The notes beneath the pieces are model-generated. The model did no database searches. It saw only the letters and a program-made list of their open reading frames with translations, and was not told where the DNA came from. A stretch of DNA of 64,000 nucleotides from contig CANKLE010000007.1 in assembly GCA_947483075.1 (NCBI GenBank), forward strand, positions 96,663 to 160,662, in the 5' to 3' direction. The position numbers and the translations under genes are program-made. This document shows positions 43,635 through 52,647 of this stretch, piece after piece (positions within the stretch are counted from its first letter, which is position 1; each line of letters begins with the position of its first letter). The stretch comes from Flavobacteriaceae bacterium. GTDB lineage: Bacteria; Bacteroidota; Bacteroidia; Flavobacteriales; Flavobacteriaceae.

Positions 43635-44435
43635 TTATCTAAAAATCCGCTTCTTAATGCTAATAATGGTGCTATTGGGAACAAGGTATAAAATATAATT
43701 TCGAAGAAACCCATAGACCGGATAGAAGCCGAAGTAGAAATTATCTTTAATCACGGCTAATCGCGCGGAAGCCTGTCTTTTTCTGTTTTTGAGTGACATG
43801 CTGTTGGGGTTTAGCTCTTTCTCTAATAAAAACTGATCGAGGTTTGAAATCCTAAATTCTTTGAGCACTTCAAAATAAAAAGCGTAATCTTCTGTGTAAT
43901 ATTTGGTGGGATAGCTGCTTATTTTTTGGAGAATTTCGGTTTTGAACATGATTGTAGGGTGAATCACCGTAGAAGAGCTCACAAACATTCTGTTTTTCAT
44001 CTGCTCAGGATCTGTGGGCACTTTAATGTTGAACAAGAAATTTCCCTGCAAATCTTTTACAATAATATGCGAACCCACCAGATGAATATCGGGATTATTT
44101 CTAAGGTAATTGGCTTGAACCTGAAACCGGTCATTCAAACAAATATCACCAGCATCGAGGCGCGCGATATACTTATATTCCTTGTCCTTAAGGTAAGCCA
44201 GTCCATGATTTAGCGCTTTGGTAATGCCGCCATTTTCTTGCATGTAGAGAAAATCGATTTGGCCTTTTCCTTTAAAGCTTTGTTTTATTTCGGTTTCGTC
44301 TAGCAAATCGGTGGTGCTCCCGTCATCTACGATTAACACATCTATTTGTTCGTGTTCGGGCATTACGCTTAAGGATTTTTTAAGGCCCCTTGCGTCATTA
44401 TAATTTGGCATTAACACCACAATTTCATTTTTCAT
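43635..44435 (-). CDS. Glycosyltransferase family 2
   Basis: A 266-residue GT-A enzyme. VVLMPNYNDARGLKKSL starts the nucleotide-binding fold. VLIVDDGSTTDLLDE carries the first acidic site. YIARLDAGDICLNDRF contains the DxD-type metal site (LDAGD). The C-terminal region is basic. It overlaps the upstream polymerase gene by 11 bp. Confidence 0.88.
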   Translation of the reverse strand: MKNEIVVLMPNYNDARGLKKSLSVMPEHEQIDVLIVDDGSTTDLLDETEIKQSFKGKGQIDFLYMQENGGITKALNHGLAYLKDKEYKYIARLDAGDICLNDRFQVQANYLRNNPDIHLVGSHIIVKDLQGNFLFNIKVPTDPEQMKNRMFVSSSTVIHPTIMFKTEILQKISSYPTKYYTEDYAFYFEVLKEFRISNLDQFLLEKELNPNSMSLKNRKRQASARLAVIKDNFYFGFYPVYGFLRNYILYLVPNSTIISIKKRIFR

Positions 44436-45822
44436 CTAATTGTGTATTTTCTTTTTGAGATAATTTGATTAAGATGGCTAAACTCAGCCAAAAGCCATAC
44501 ATTCTGAAGGTGTCTAGCTGAAGCCAATTTAGTATAAATCCGGAAAATGATACGAGTAAAATGATGGCCAATGTTTTGTCTGTTGCATTCGTGCTCGATT
44601 TGATTCTCTTTTTGGTGAGATGCACCACAATGTACAGCAGATAAATAAATATAATAAATCCAAGCAGGCCGGTCTCGGCCAATAGCCGAATATACATATT
44701 ATAGCCGGGCGGAAACATCGGATTGGTTTTATCTAGATACAAATTTTTAAATTCAAAATTGTCTCGCACGGCCCAGGATGGGTAATGGTTTCTGGCATAA
44801 TAGCCCTGTTGACCAAATCCAACTCCAACGAACGGGTTTTGTGTAAATACCATAAAGTTGGCGTATTGTATGCCAAAACGTGACTTGTTGGAGATGTTCG
44901 TTTTTAAATTCCCTCGAAAATCTAAGGACTCAATTTTTTTATCAATATCTCTCACGATCTTATCTCCATTCGAAAGTAAGATTAGCGCAGTCATTGCAAA
45001 AACCGTTAAGGTTGAATAGCCAATGGCTTGTATTCGTTGTTGTTTTGTGAGTGTGATAGACAAAAAAACCAGCAGTTGAAAAACGACCACAATCAAAGCG
45101 GTTCTGGAACCGGAAAAATAAGTGAGTATTAGCACCACGGCGGTGGGAATGTATTTTAATATTCCTTTATTGGTAAGGATGTAACTAAACATCCATCCGG
45201 CAGTAGAAATTAAAAAGGTTGCCAGGGCGGGAGATTCAAAGCAAACCGATGAAATTCTGTTGTTGGAGTCCTGAGTAAATTCTACAAATGGAAAATATTC
45301 CAAAAACTTCAAGATTTTGTAGGCGGGGAAAAACCCGAATGAAATGTATAGAATCTCAAAAAAAGCATAGATAGAAACGGCTAGAAATGAATACAGAAAC
45401 ACTCGCCGAATTTGAATTAGCAGTTGTTGTTTCTCCATTTTTACGATGACATTCCAATACAATAAAAACAATAAAACACTCGAAAACAGCAAAGCAAAAT
45501 ATTGACGGACAAACCGATTGATTCCCCCTGTTTTTTTATAGTAACTTTCATAAACAGCAGCGGCGTTAAACAAGGTGGCTAGAAAGCACCAGGCTAGAAA
45601 AATAAGTACCAGCTGAAAGACAAAATTCCGGAAGGGAATGGAGATTTTTTTTGATTTAAACGCATCAAAAAGCAAAAACAGAAAGGCCAAAAGCAAAAAA
45701 TGCGCGCCGTGTTCGCCTTTAAATTCTCCCAACGCCTGAATGCCTTCAAATGAATTAAAGGGAATAAAAAAAACACCCACAAAGAACAGAAATACGTAGA
45801 GCTTTCTCAAGGTAACTGCCAT
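44425..45822 (-). CDS. O-antigen ligase/polymerase family membrane protein (second of two)
   Basis: A 465-residue protein with about 11-12 transmembrane helices. The Wzy_C-type signature is clear: a GSRTALIVVVFQLLVF helix, then a periplasmic loop with NPFVGVGFGQQGYYARNHYP. The frame opens 21 codons earlier, but the ATG at 45822 (MAVTLRKLYVF) is preferred because the upstream part overlaps the flippase gene. With the other family member at 42.4 kb, one is probably the polymerase and one a ligase, or two glycans are made. Confidence 0.8.
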   Translation of the reverse strand: MAVTLRKLYVFLFFVGVFFIPFNSFEGIQALGEFKGEHGAHFLLLAFLFLLFDAFKSKKISIPFRNFVFQLVLIFLAWCFLATLFNAAAVYESYYKKTGGINRFVRQYFALLFSSVLLFLLYWNVIVKMEKQQLLIQIRRVFLYSFLAVSIYAFFEILYISFGFFPAYKILKFLEYFPFVEFTQDSNNRISSVCFESPALATFLISTAGWMFSYILTNKGILKYIPTAVVLILTYFSGSRTALIVVVFQLLVFLSITLTKQQRIQAIGYSTLTVFAMTALILLSNGDKIVRDIDKKIESLDFRGNLKTNISNKSRFGIQYANFMVFTQNPFVGVGFGQQGYYARNHYPSWAVRDNFEFKNLYLDKTNPMFPPGYNMYIRLLAETGLLGFIIFIYLLYIVVHLTKKRIKSSTNATDKTLAIILLVSFSGFILNWLQLDTFRMYGFWLSLAILIKLSQKENTQLDEK

Positions 45823-45824
45823 TT

Positions 45825-47051
45825 TTAACTCTTTTTGTGTTGATGAAGCAATAATTGTCTGTGGATGAAACACCTGAAACACCAAACCAAAACTACACAG
45901 ATTAATATGGTATGTATGGTGTGCGATAAATAATACGCAAACAGCAACAGTAAAACGGTGAATGTCACGATTAAAACATTTGACATTCTTAAGTAGCCTA
46001 TTGTACTTTTTGCCTCAAATGCCGAAATAATAGAGGAGGAATACAGCCTTATAATTCCAATAAGCAACAGCAACGAAATAATTTTGTAATTGTTAAATTG
46101 ATATTTCAACAAATTATAATGGTTCAGTCCAGTAGCAAATAAAAATAAAAATGCAGCAAGAAAAACACCGAAAAAAATAATTTTTCTATTGTATCGAAAG
46201 TAGTAATCCAGGTTGAAATTATTCTTAAAAAAAATCAATTGTTTAAAGCCAACGTAATTTTGAAGAATGGCAAAGGGAGCGAGAAAAAAATTGGAAAGGT
46301 AAAAGAACTCGCCTAGGGTTATGTAATTGAACTTTTTCTCGATGATAAATCGGTCGGCAAAAGTGATCAAGGAAAAGGACGCGATGGCGATGAAAAAATT
46401 GGAAGCCGTCGAAAAAATTGCTTTGGTTGAAACCGGCGTGGTAAAGTTGAATTTTACCGTTCGGAACACATAAAACAAACACAAGGCAAAAAAACTGATA
46501 ATCGCAAAACACAAAAGATTTATAAAAACTTCCAATTGCTCTAAATGCTTTACGTAAAAGATTACGGCCAAAATAAGCAAGACCATTTTCCAAAAGTTGG
46601 CGATAACTTGTGCCAACAAAAAGTTGGTGTTGAGCCGCAAAACGTTGTAAAGGAACAAGGAAGAAATTATACTGAAACTAGTAAAAAATAAGAGGAGGGT
46701 ATTGAATTCGATCTCTGGATAATTTCTTTTAAAAAAAATAGTGCTCACGGTGGTTGAGACCAACACAACACAGCCTATAAGAATCAATTGAATTTTTTGG
46801 GTGTCTATTTGGTTTGGCTGCTTTGCAATCGAAAATCTCAAAAAAACCTGTTCCATTCCCAAAATTCCTAAAACAAAAATTAAGGAGAAGTAGGTGATAA
46901 TGATTGAATATTGGCCGTAATAGAACGAACTCAACACTTCTTTCATCACAATGTTGGTTAAAAAAAAACTAATTGCCCCTATCGCTATGAGCAACAGAGA
47001 GGAGTGTGAAGAAAAATAGTTGTAAATTTTTTTTATCAAAAGTTGACACAC
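45825..47051 (-). CDS. O-antigen flippase (Wzx-like)
   Basis: A polytopic protein of 408 residues (GTG start) with about 12 transmembrane helices and the N-terminal pattern SLLLIAIGAISFFLTNIVMK of polysaccharide exporters. It would move the undecaprenyl-linked repeat unit across the inner membrane. A TTG four codons downstream (47039, MIKKIYNYF) is an equally good start. It is the first gene of the six-gene minus-strand core. No canonical promoter lies in the 67 bp before it, only a hairpin. Confidence 0.8.
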   Translation of the reverse strand: MCQLLIKKIYNYFSSHSSLLLIAIGAISFFLTNIVMKEVLSSFYYGQYSIIITYFSLIFVLGILGMEQVFLRFSIAKQPNQIDTQKIQLILIGCVVLVSTTVSTIFFKRNYPEIEFNTLLLFFTSFSIISSLFLYNVLRLNTNFLLAQVIANFWKMVLLILAVIFYVKHLEQLEVFINLLCFAIISFFALCLFYVFRTVKFNFTTPVSTKAIFSTASNFFIAIASFSLITFADRFIIEKKFNYITLGEFFYLSNFFLAPFAILQNYVGFKQLIFFKNNFNLDYYFRYNRKIIFFGVFLAAFLFLFATGLNHYNLLKYQFNNYKIISLLLLIGIIRLYSSSIISAFEAKSTIGYLRMSNVLIVTFTVLLLLFAYYLSHTIHTILICVVLVWCFRCFIHRQLLLHQHKKS

Positions 47052-47057
47052 ATTAAT

Positions 47058-47094
47058 AAAGAAAGGTTAACTCGTAATTGAATTAACCTTCTTT
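47058..47094 (-). terminator. Hairpin between the lipoprotein gene and wzx
   Basis: Near-perfect stem AAAGAAAGGTTAA / TTAACCTTCTTT (one-base bulge) with a 12-nt loop, 24 bp after the lipoprotein stop and 7 bp before the flippase start. It looks like a weak terminator. The lack of a separate promoter for wzx suggests read-through. Confidence 0.6.
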
Positions 47095-47118
47095 AAAGTT
47101 TAGTTTCTGTTCAATGTA

Positions 47119-47652
47119 TTATTTAACAGCAATTTTGGCCAACTCAGGATAAAATGCTGGCTTTGTATCAAAATAAGGGTCGTAATTTCCTTTTTCGTCT
47201 TGTTTGAAGGTATATTGCTTGGTTGCTTCGTCGAATGTAATGTATTGATTGGGCGAAAAAAATGTGTTTACTTGATCTTGAAGAATGTCAAAATTCTTGT
47301 CCAAATAAGAAAGGCTTATCTTCTTGATTTCTAAACTTTTTAAGTTTTTAAATTCATTTCTTCCGATATCAAATCTCAAATCATTAGGCAACACCCCTTC
47401 CGGAAGGTTAAACACTACGGTTTGAACATCTTTGCTTCCTTTTACGCCAGCCCAAACTGCTTTTTCTTCTACAAACCATTCGTTTGTTCCGTCTTTGTAA
47501 TAAAAAATCAATTCATCATCTGTTGGGATGATTAAATCTACTTTAATATCAAAGGTCTTTGGTTTTGGGGCCTCTTCCGCTACAGGATCGGCTTCTTTTT
47601 TACAAGAAAATAATGCTATACAAGCTAAGAATAAGATAATTTTTGTTTTCAT
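47119..47652 (-). CDS. Lipoprotein of unknown function in the glycan locus
   Basis: A 177-residue lipoprotein with lipidation at Cys17 (FLACIALFSCKKEADP). The KKEAD after the Cys partly resembles the surface-export signal of Bacteroidota. The mature part has one beta-rich domain (about 35-135) with FDIKVDLIIPTDDELIFYYK and VFNLPEGVLPNDLRFDIG, which I cannot assign to a named family. The frame is open for 77 more codons upstream, but that part is basic and AT-rich and precedes the signal peptide; the ATG at 47652 lies 17 bp after a -7 box. It may sense or stabilise surface glycan (positional inference only). Confidence 0.75.
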   Translation of the reverse strand: MKTKIILFLACIALFSCKKEADPVAEEAPKPKTFDIKVDLIIPTDDELIFYYKDGTNEWFVEEKAVWAGVKGSKDVQTVVFNLPEGVLPNDLRFDIGRNEFKNLKSLEIKKISLSYLDKNFDILQDQVNTFFSPNQYITFDEATKQYTFKQDEKGNYDPYFDTKPAFYPELAKIAVK

Positions 47653-47669
47653 TTTTATAAATATTTGTG

Positions 47670-47677
47670 CAAAGTTA
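47670..47677 (-). promoter_or_regulatory. -7 promoter box of the lipoprotein gene
   Basis: TAACTTTG on the minus strand, an exact TAnnTTTG match, 17 bp before the start at 47652. It may also drive the wzx-to-methyltransferase genes by read-through. Confidence 0.52.
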
Positions 47678-47893
47678 ATTTTTTTTTTATTTCTAAAAAT
47701 AAAAATAACAAAAACATACCGCAAACCGCTTAGTAAAAACGGGGAATCGCGTGTTGATTTACATTCTAAATTCTTCTTCTTTTTTATCCCTACTCGTTTT
47801 GGATTTTTGCTTCGGTGTACATTTTTGGTTTTAGAATTTTTGGTTTTTAGCGATTTGCCATTTAGCGGCTTATTTATCCCCAAAAGAAAAAAC

Positions 47894-47901
47894 TATATTT
47901 G
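47894..47901 (+). promoter_or_regulatory. -7 promoter box of the acyltransferase gene
   Basis: TATATTTG, 32 bp before the ATG at 47934. No clear -33 TTG. Confidence 0.45.
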
Positions 47902-47933
47902 CTCCATAACACACTTAAAATTCATTTAGTACA

Positions 47934-49013
47934 ATGACGATTTCAAAAGAAAAGTTTCACAGTTTTGACGCGTTACGTTTTTTTTCTTTTTTTATTGTAT
48001 TTCTATCTCATTTGCCCTATGACTTACTAAATAACTTAGGGTTTTTAAAGATTGACGGCACGATTGGGGTGTATTTCTTTTTCACCCTGAGCGGTTTTCT
48101 AATTACCTACATCTTGTTGTATGAGAAAACCACATCAAACGGGTTTAATTTTAAAAATTTCTTTGCTCGACGTATGCTCAGAATTTGGCCGCTGTATTAT
48201 TTGGTCTTATTGTTTGCGTTCTGTTCCTCCTTTATTATAGCCTTCTTGCATTTGCCGTCAAGCGATGTTGGTTACAGCCCCAATTGGCTTATGTCTGCTT
48301 TTTTTCTTGAAAATTACATGGTAATATACCACAATGGATACGCCAATGTTTCGCCAATTCCAGTCTTTTGGTCGCTTTGCGTAGAAGAGCATTTTTATAT
48401 CATTTGGGGGGTGTTGTTGTACTTCCTTAAAATTAAAAAAGTGCCGATTTTTATTCTCGCTTTCATTGGCATAGCCTTCTTGTCTAGGTATTTGTTTTTC
48501 CTAAATAATATGCTTTTTAAAGATATTCTTACCAACATAGATTTTTTCATGTTTGGCGCAATTCCTGCTTATTTATTTGTCAATTTTAAAGAAAAAACAT
48601 GTTCCATTATTAATAAGGTTCCTGTGTTTTTTAAGGTATTACTTATTTTAACTACCCTTGTTTATATGTTTACTTCAGGCCATATCGAATTTGGATACAG
48701 TAAATTAATACATCCTGTGATCTTTGGCTTGCTGTTTTCCGCCATTATTTTTGTCTTTCTCCCAAGCGAAAACAAGCTCAAAATAAGTGATAAAAACATC
48801 TTTTCACGATTAGGGATTTACACCTATAGTCTTTATTTAATTCATGTCATCGTGATCCACCTGATCATACAATTATTCAACAAGTTCCAAATAAACTTTG
48901 CGCACAATAGTATTTATTTTGTTTTATTGGCATTAGGTATAACTGTATTTGGGAGTTATCTGTCCTATGTGCTAATAGAAAAGCCGTTTTTGCGGTTGAA
49001 AAAATATTTTTAA
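47934..49013 (+). CDS. Acyltransferase family 3 (OafA/YrhL-like) membrane protein
   Basis: A 359-residue protein with about 10 transmembrane helices that transfers acyl groups, usually acetyl, to surface sugars. The N-terminal SFDALRFFSFFIVFLSHLPY carries the conserved R and H of the family. The middle FFTLSGFLITYILL and FFARRMLRIWPLYYLV and the VFWSLCVEEHFYIIWG segment are characteristic. It is divergent from the lipoprotein/wzx unit and probably O-acetylates the repeat unit. Confidence 0.9.
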   Translation: MTISKEKFHSFDALRFFSFFIVFLSHLPYDLLNNLGFLKIDGTIGVYFFFTLSGFLITYILLYEKTTSNGFNFKNFFARRMLRIWPLYYLVLLFAFCSSFIIAFLHLPSSDVGYSPNWLMSAFFLENYMVIYHNGYANVSPIPVFWSLCVEEHFYIIWGVLLYFLKIKKVPIFILAFIGIAFLSRYLFFLNNMLFKDILTNIDFFMFGAIPAYLFVNFKEKTCSIINKVPVFFKVLLILTTLVYMFTSGHIEFGYSKLIHPVIFGLLFSAIIFVFLPSENKLKISDKNIFSRLGIYTYSLYLIHVIVIHLIIQLFNKFQINFAHNSIYFVLLALGITVFGSYLSYVLIEKPFLRLKKYF

Positions 49014-49200
49014 TTTATACCGGAGTGTTTCCATAAAACCACCAAGAACGATTAGCTGGATTTTGCTATTCCATTTCTTTTGCGAGGAATTAAATCTTGT
49101 CCTTTGCATGCAGAATACACCCAACTAAAGCAAAAATGTGTGTCTTGACGTGTTTTTTTTGCATTGTATCGAAAAAAATAGGCTGTAAGTTGGTTTTATC

Positions 49201-49208
49201 TACTTTTG
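49201..49208 (+). promoter_or_regulatory. -7 promoter box of the CotH gene
   Basis: TACTTTTG, 28 bp before the ATG at 49237. A TTG at 49174-49176 is 24 bp upstream, slightly too far. The rest of the 222-bp spacer from 49014 holds nothing recognised. Confidence 0.48.
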
Positions 49209-49236
49209 TTCTCCAAATAAATAAATTATTATAAGG

Positions 49237-52200
49237 ATGAAAAAAATTACCCCATTTTTGATTGCCTTGCTTTTACTTTGTTTTGCACCTACTATGCAAA
49301 GCCAAGTGGTAATTAATGAAGTACTTAGCTCCAACTCTACCGTATTGGCCGACGAAAATGGCTCCTACGAAGACTGGGTCGAATTGTTTAATACCGGAGC
49401 AACTACCGTAAACCTGAATGGTTACGGACTCTCAGACGACGCAGCGCTACCTCTTAAATGGACTTTTCCAAATGTATCGATAGGTGCCGGACAATACCTC
49501 ATAGTTTGGTGTTCAGACAAAAACCGCCGAGTGCCTGGAAGCCCCTTACACACCAACTTCAAAATCACCTCTGATGGAGAAGCAGTTATTTTGTCATCAC
49601 CGGCAGGCGTTTTAGTAAATAATAGTCCCGCTATTGGTTCTTTACAAAATATATCTATTGGTCGTTCGCCAAACGGAACCGGGAATTTTTTGTTTTTTGG
49701 AATTCCTACACCCAATGCTGCCAATACCACGGCAAGCTATTCTGAAGAGTTGGCTCCGCCGGTTTTCTCCCAAAATTCTGGGTTTGTGACTGCCGGATTT
49801 TCCCTAAGCATAACAACCGACGTTCCTGGCGCGAGTATTATTTATACCCTCGATGGTTCGGAGCCCAAGTTATCCAATTTGGGAGGCACCACTTATTCTT
49901 ATAAAAATCAATACCCCGAAGTTTTTGGACAAGTTTCTGGTCCGTTACTCAGCAATAGCTTTCAAACGCTTAGCTATACTGCTCCTATAGACATTATTGA
50001 TCGATCTACTTTGCCCAACAAATTGGCGAGTATTTCTACCACTTATGATTCCGACCCTACATTCTATATGCCCGCCAATCCGATTTATAAAGGAACGGTG
50101 GTGCGCGCTAAAGTAATTAAACCCGGCGCCTTAGATAGCCAAACTAGTACTCGCTCCTATTTTATAAGTCCGTTGGGGGCAAATCGTTTCTCGTTGCCTG
50201 TGGTTTCAATTAGTATTGATGAAGATAAATTCTTTGATTACAACAACGGCATCTATGTTGCTGGTGCTGATTTTGAAACTTGGCGTGCAGCCAATCCTAC
50301 CCTCAATGCCGACTGGTCATTTGGTACAGGTAACTATTTTAGAGCCGGTATTGCCACCGAAAAAGTAGGGAATATTTCCTATCTCGTAAACGGAACCGAA
50401 GTGCTCAACCAAGATGCTGGATTCCGAATTCATGGGGGAATTTCTCGTCGTTTCCAACTCAAATCCTTAAACGTATATGCCCGTTCAGAATATGGGAAAA
50501 ATAGTTTTGACTACCCCTTATTTAACGACCTTAACACCAATTCTTTTTCCGGTTTTGTGTTGCGTAATTCGGGCGGAGATTTCAAAAACACCATGTTTAG
50601 AGACGCCTTAAACCAAGCAGTGCTAAAATCGTTGCGCCCAGATAAAGAGGCTTATCAACCTACTGTTTCGTTTGTAAATGGGGAGTTTTGGGGGATTTTG
50701 AATATCCGTGATCACTACGGTTTAGATTACTTTAAACGCGCCTATAATGCCACCGCTGTAGATTACTTAGAAAATAATGGAGCGGTGATGGAAGGTGATG
50801 CGGTGAATTACACTGCCTTAATGAATTACATCAACACCAATTCCTTGGCTGTGCCTGCCAATTACGGCTACATCAAAACCCAGTTGGATCCCGAGAATTT
50901 TGCCGATTACATGGTCGGAAATATTTTTATGCTCAATGAGGATTGGCTCAACAACAACGTCAATTTTTGGCGCAATAAAATACCGACAAACAACTTGGGC
51001 GCTGCCAACGGCTTAGATGGCAGATGGCGATGGGTCTACCACGACATGGACAATACTATGGGCTATGTGTTTGGCGATATTAATTCAAACAATTTAGCGA
51101 TTGCAAACTCGGTGAGCACCGCTTCTTATAATCCCGAATGGTCTACCCGTATTTTCCGAAAAATGGTAGAAAATGAGGAATTCAAAAATTACTTCATCAA
51201 CCGATTTGCCGACGCACTAAACACCACTTTTCTGCCTGAGCGCACCAATGGCATTATGCAAAGCATGAAAGCGGTAATTTACCCTACTATTCCCGAGCAC
51301 ATTGCCCGATGGAAATCGCCAGCAGTGATTGGGGACTATACTTGGTACATGAATTACCAAGCTAATTTTTTCAATCAAAGACCTGATATAGAGCGCAATC
51401 ATATTCGTGCGGTATTTAATATTGTTACAAACATCAATGCCAGCTTAGACGTTTCTGCGCCCGAGCACGGCTTCATCAAAATGAATACAATTGACGTAAA
51501 ACAAGGAACCGACGGAATTACTTCTTATCCATACCCTTGGACTGGAATTTATTTTTCTGGAATTCCGGTAACACTTAAAGCTATTGCCTACCCGGGTTAT
51601 GTGTTTAGCCACTGGACTGGGGCTTCGTCAAGCACAAATGCGGAAATCACGATTAATTCATCTACAAATTTTGCGGTTACCGCCGTATTTGTGGCCGAGG
51701 CGGCTCCATCGAGTCACCCGATTTATGCGTGGTTTATGAATTCGGCTATTGCCAATAATGCACCGTTAACCACGTTGACCTCAACCTATAAAACAGGCGC
51801 TGTTGACGGCACCTTAACCTACCAATCTTGTCTCTCTGGCTATCCGTTTACCTCGGCCGACCCCAACTGGCGTAAAGCGTCAATGGAGCGCCGAAACAGC
51901 CCCACCGAAATCAATTACTACCCCGAAGTAAACAGCAACTTGCCTTTTGCCACCAGCGATATGAAAGGTTTACAAATTAGAGAGCCGTTGCAAAACGGAA
52001 GTAACACAAACACCATGGTATATTCGTTTTCAACCGGCGGATACAAAGACATCCTATTTACCTTTGCGGCCATCAACGAATTAACAAATGCCACCGGAAT
52101 ATTGGTTGATTACGCGACCAATGCAGGAACTCCAAGTTGGCAAACTGCCGGATTGGCCTCGTCTACATTGGCTTTAACCAACGGCTACCAATCGTTTACA

Positions 52201-52593
52201 GTTGATTTTACAAACATTCCTTCGGCCAACAATAATCCGGACTTTAAAGTGCGTTTGCGCTTTGCTGGAGCCAATCTCACAGTTGATGCGGGTAATCGCG
52301 TAACTTTTAATAACGTAACAGTAAATGGCACGCTATTGCCGTTGGCTGTAGCTTCAAACGACTACACCAAGTTTTCGGTATTCCCAAATCCGGTAAATCA
52401 AGAATTATATGTTTCTGGAGCGTCACCTGCCGAATTAGTCCGTTACCAAATTTTTGCGGTAGATGGAAAATTAATGCAAAAAGGCGAAGTGACCAACGGA
52501 CAAATTTTCTGTGAGCAATTAACCTCCGGCTTGTATTTCTTGCAGTTGGAATCAAAAGGAAAAACCGAAACGAAAAAAATTATAAAAGACTAA
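49237..52593 (+). CDS. CotH kinase family protein with lamin-tail and type IX secretion sorting domains
   Basis: A 1118-residue secreted multidomain protein. In order: signal peptide (about 1-22); lamin-tail domain (about 23-145, VVINEVLSSNS and EDWVELFN); chitobiase C-terminal/FN3-like domain (about 165-310); CotH kinase domain (about 320-690); InlB-type B repeat (about 745-825); an unassigned beta-rich jelly-roll-like region (about 840-1040); type IX secretion C-terminal sorting domain (about 1050-1118, FSVFPNPVNQELYV ... GLYFLQLESKGK). The kinase-like motifs are intact: NIRDHYGLDYF (about 487-497), NEDWLNNNVNFWR (about 567) and RWRWVYHDMDN with Asp603/Asp605. CotH of Bacillus is an atypical Ser kinase. 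The target here is unknown; a cell-surface location is expected from the sorting domain. Confidence 0.88.
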   Translation: MKKITPFLIALLLLCFAPTMQSQVVINEVLSSNSTVLADENGSYEDWVELFNTGATTVNLNGYGLSDDAALPLKWTFPNVSIGAGQYLIVWCSDKNRRVPGSPLHTNFKITSDGEAVILSSPAGVLVNNSPAIGSLQNISIGRSPNGTGNFLFFGIPTPNAANTTASYSEELAPPVFSQNSGFVTAGFSLSITTDVPGASIIYTLDGSEPKLSNLGGTTYSYKNQYPEVFGQVSGPLLSNSFQTLSYTAPIDIIDRSTLPNKLASISTTYDSDPTFYMPANPIYKGTVVRAKVIKPGALDSQTSTRSYFISPLGANRFSLPVVSISIDEDKFFDYNNGIYVAGADFETWRAANPTLNADWSFGTGNYFRAGIATEKVGNISYLVNGTEVLNQDAGFRIHGGISRRFQLKSLNVYARSEYGKNSFDYPLFNDLNTNSFSGFVLRNSGGDFKNTMFRDALNQAVLKSLRPDKEAYQPTVSFVNGEFWGILNIRDHYGLDYFKRAYNATAVDYLENNGAVMEGDAVNYTALMNYINTNSLAVPANYGYIKTQLDPENFADYMVGNIFMLNEDWLNNNVNFWRNKIPTNNLGAANGLDGRWRWVYHDMDNTMGYVFGDINSNNLAIANSVSTASYNPEWSTRIFRKMVENEEFKNYFINRFADALNTTFLPERTNGIMQSMKAVIYPTIPEHIARWKSPAVIGDYTWYMNYQANFFNQRPDIERNHIRAVFNIVTNINASLDVSAPEHGFIKMNTIDVKQGTDGITSYPYPWTGIYFSGIPVTLKAIAYPGYVFSHWTGASSSTNAEITINSSTNFAVTAVFVAEAAPSSHPIYAWFMNSAIANNAPLTTLTSTYKTGAVDGTLTYQSCLSGYPFTSADPNWRKASMERRNSPTEINYYPEVNSNLPFATSDMKGLQIREPLQNGSNTNTMVYSFSTGGYKDILFTFAAINELTNATGILVDYATNAGTPSWQTAGLASSTLALTNGYQSFTVDFTNIPSANNNPDFKVRLRFAGANLTVDAGNRVTFNNVTVNGTLLPLAVASNDYTKFSVFPNPVNQELYVSGASPAELVRYQIFAVDGKLMQKGEVTNGQIFCEQLTSGLYFLQLESKGKTETKKIIKD

Positions 52594-52613
52594 TCTTGAT
52601 TAGTGCTTGAAAC

Positions 52614-52642
52614 AAAAAAGAGGCTTATGGCCTCTTTTTTTA
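52614..52642 (+). terminator. Bidirectional terminator between the CotH gene and rmlD
   Basis: Stem AAAAAAGAGGC / GCCTCTTTTTT (11 bp), loop TTATG, with T runs on both strands. It serves the convergent genes on both sides. Confidence 0.9.
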
Positions 52643-52647
52643 TAGAT

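Noticed and set aside
47528..47929. 133-codon plus frame over the lipoprotein and its promoter
   Set aside because: It covers the signal peptide and promoter of the lipoprotein gene and has no protein-like pattern.
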